This document shows, in pieces, positions 62,812 to 64,000 of a DNA stretch of 64,000 nt. The notes under the pieces were generated by a model that saw nothing but the letters and a program-made list of their open reading frames with translations, was not told the origin of the DNA and did not search any database. The DNA comes from Algoriphagus aestuarii (GTDB lineage: Bacteria; Bacteroidota; Bacteroidia; Cytophagales; Cyclobacteriaceae): the NCBI GenBank assembly GCA_017051695.1, contig JAFIDK010000004.1, positions 408,019 to 472,018 on the forward strand, given 5' to 3'. The translations under genes and the position numbers were made by a program. The number at the start of each line of letters is the position of its first letter. The stretch's first letter is position 1.

Positions 62812-62883
62812 TCCTTAAATTTCTATTAAAAAACATTAGTTAGATACCATAAAAAGATGATAAAAGTCAGTTAACAACATGAG

Positions 62884-63510
62884 TTAAAGTGATAAGTAAA
62901 AAGATAAATTTTCGTCCCAAATCCCTTTACTATAAAAGTTAAAAAGAATTTTTGACAATTCAGATTGAAATTTCTTATTGATTACTAACAAATTGCAGTT
63001 GTTTTGAACTGCGTAGCACCAAAAATCTCCGATTTTAGAAAAGTTTAATTTAATAAAAGAAGTCTCTTTAGTGACGGTTCTTATTTTTTGAATAACCTCT
63101 TCTTCTTCCTTTAAACGGGATTTTGGAATGAAACTAGGCGATATGATGGTAGCCTTACTTTCAGAAATTAGTTGTGCAAATACTATTAAAAAATGATCAA
63201 TTAAATCCACAGAGGAGGAAGAACCATCATAATAAAATAGAATATGGTCTACTGAGAAATTTGGGACATGCAACAAAATTGGAGTAGTACAAGGCTCATT
63301 CTCAAAAATTCTTGGAACTGGATGTTCAAACAACCATTTCAAAACCATTTGAAGGTCAACTGTGATTAAAGTTGGCGCATTGTAATAAACCGAATTTGAA
63401 TCAAGTGGAATATTTGGGTCAAATCCTGGAGCCAAACTTTCCAAAAGAAATTCATTTAGGAATTTTTTAGGTAATTGAAATCTGTCGGAAAGTATTTTTC
63501 GTGGTTCCAT
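62884..63510 (-). CDS. Universal stress protein-like protein (divergent)
   Basis: A 208-residue cytosolic protein. The segment VDHILFYYDGSSSSVDLIDHFLIVFAQLI (about 88-116) resembles the first strand and helix of UspA domains, and NNCNLLVINKK (about 170-180) the NADLLVVG strand. The nucleotide-binding G-2x-G-9x-G motif of ATP-binding UspA is absent. The first 80 residues do not match any family I recognise. It is likely regulated by an FNR-type site 73 bp upstream and lies directly before ccoI. It may be a low-oxygen stress protein; function unknown. Confidence 0.6.
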   Translation of the reverse strand: MEPRKILSDRFQLPKKFLNEFLLESLAPGFDPNIPLDSNSVYYNAPTLITVDLQMVLKWLFEHPVPRIFENEPCTTPILLHVPNFSVDHILFYYDGSSSSVDLIDHFLIVFAQLISESKATIISPSFIPKSRLKEEEEVIQKIRTVTKETSFIKLNFSKIGDFWCYAVQNNCNLLVINKKFQSELSKILFNFYSKGIWDENLSFYLSL

Positions 63511-63575
63511 TTTTAAACTTTCCTAAAAGTAAAATCTGAATAAGCCGAATCACATGATGATTCCCAGATCAAAAA

Positions 63576-63589
63576 CTGATAAAAATCAA
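63576..63589. promoter_or_regulatory. FNR-type palindrome upstream of the stress-protein/cco genes
   Basis: CTGATAAAAATCAA contains TGAT-N4-ATCA; the minus-strand reading begins TTGAT as in the FNR consensus. Its centre is about 73 bp before the start codon at 63510, almost the same distance as the hemN site. Confidence 0.6.
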
Positions 63590-63868
63590 TTTTGGAAAAA
63601 GTAAAAAAACACAGAAGAATACAAGCGGTCTTTTAACTATACTGGCCACGATAACGCACCAAGGCCTATAATAGGCATAGCTTCAATTACACCAATCAGG
63701 AATTAAAACAAGCCAAAAAAGGGTTAGGTTTGGGGTTAAAAAACACTTTGTTCATTCAACATGTAAAACATAGAAAATAGACCTACTGGGATCATTAGGG
63801 ATAATCCCCTCAAAAAATATAGGTTTTCATTAAAAAAAGGATATAAAATTACGCCCCATTAAAAAGGT
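63590..63868. other. Gene-free stretch between the cco cluster and the rRNA operon
   Basis: AT-rich DNA with no supported gene. It has a small hairpin, GCCTAT/ATAGGC around one A (63664-63676), and long A-tracts near 63861-63877. I see no tRNA or small RNA that I can defend. Confidence 0.4.
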
Positions 63869-63903
63869 AAAAAAAAAGCCCTTTGGAATTAACCAAAGGG
63901 CTT
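63869..63903 (-). terminator. Terminator of the rRNA operon
   Basis: On the minus strand AAGCCCTTTGG pairs perfectly with CCAAAGGGCTT around a six-base loop and is followed by about eight T residues. It lies just after the 5S rRNA 3' end. Confidence 0.92.
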
Positions 63904-63910
63904 AGAATAA

Positions 63911-64000
63911 TGTGGCGGCGACCTACTCTCCCGGGTGTAACCCCAGTACCATCGGCGCTGCAGGGCTTAACTTCTCTGTTCGGGATGGGAAGAGGTGGGA
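63911..64000 (-). rRNA. rrf: 5S ribosomal RNA, 5' part cut by window edge
   Basis: About 90 bases of a 5S rRNA gene on the minus strand. Conserved features are CCCATCCCGAACAGAGAAG, CGCCGATGGTACTGGGG, CGGGAGAGTAGGTCG and the 3' end at CGCCGCCA. The 5' portion, and presumably 23S and 16S, lie beyond the right edge. The exact 3' base is approximate. Confidence 0.93.

Overview
The window looks like chromosomal DNA of a member of the Bacteroidota, most likely order Cytophagales and perhaps an Algoriphagus-like Cyclobacteriaceae. The taxon is inferred from gene content, not from a search. The evidence is a PorX (type IX secretion regulator) gene, an LpxC-FabZ fusion, a CcoN-CcoO fusion, the lineage-typical DUF4924 and DUF4296 genes, promoters of the TAnnTTTG type, and an almost complete absence of Shine-Dalgarno sequences. 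No integrase, transposase or phage genes were seen. Most of the window is ordinary core genome with a few accessory islets.

Layout. 1-9.1 kb: fumarylacetoacetase (cut by the left edge), valS, a peptidoglycan amidase, a DUF1080 lipoprotein, a lipid-kinase/phosphatidate-phosphatase pair, and an M42 aminopeptidase. 9.1-16.3 kb: a PurF-type amidotransferase, a small secreted protein behind a candidate sigma-54 promoter, a sigma-54 activator, a large hybrid histidine kinase and a secreted DsrE-like protein. 16.5-20 kb: tRNA-Leu(GAG), folD, a four-helix-bundle gene enclosed by about 34-bp inverted repeats (a candidate miniature mobile element), and lepA. 20-26.3 kb: a tripartite RND efflux operon. 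26.3-31.4 kb: a dispersed-repeat copy, DUF4924, a nuclease-family gene, a Upf1-like helicase, an ACP phosphodiesterase-like gene and ppa.

31.4-38.3 kb: a tightly overlapping operon encoding a ThiF/nitroreductase (Rv1355c/MoeY-like) protein, a GNAT-like acyltransferase, a 7TMR-DISM histidine kinase and a REC-histidine kinase, with a divergent lone receiver protein whose REC domain resembles that of the REC-kinase. This is the best candidate here for an undescribed system, possibly small-molecule synthesis coupled to sensing. 38.3-47.2 kb: ald, tsaE and porX on one strand; an HD phosphohydrolase, lpxD, lpxC/fabZ, lpxA and an ABC ATPase on the other. 47.2-52.9 kb: mutS2, a DUF4296 lipoprotein and a partial Bat (DUF58/VWA) operon.

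53-64 kb: microaerobic respiration. hemN converges on one long minus-strand run: a stress-protein-like gene, ccoI, ccoS, ccoNO, ccoQ, ccoP, ccoG, fixH and a SafE-family gene. FNR-type palindromes (TGAT-N4-ATCA) lie about 73-76 bp upstream of both hemN and the stress-protein-like gene, suggesting shared oxygen control. The right edge cuts a minus-strand 5S rRNA gene followed by a strong terminator, the end of an rRNA operon.
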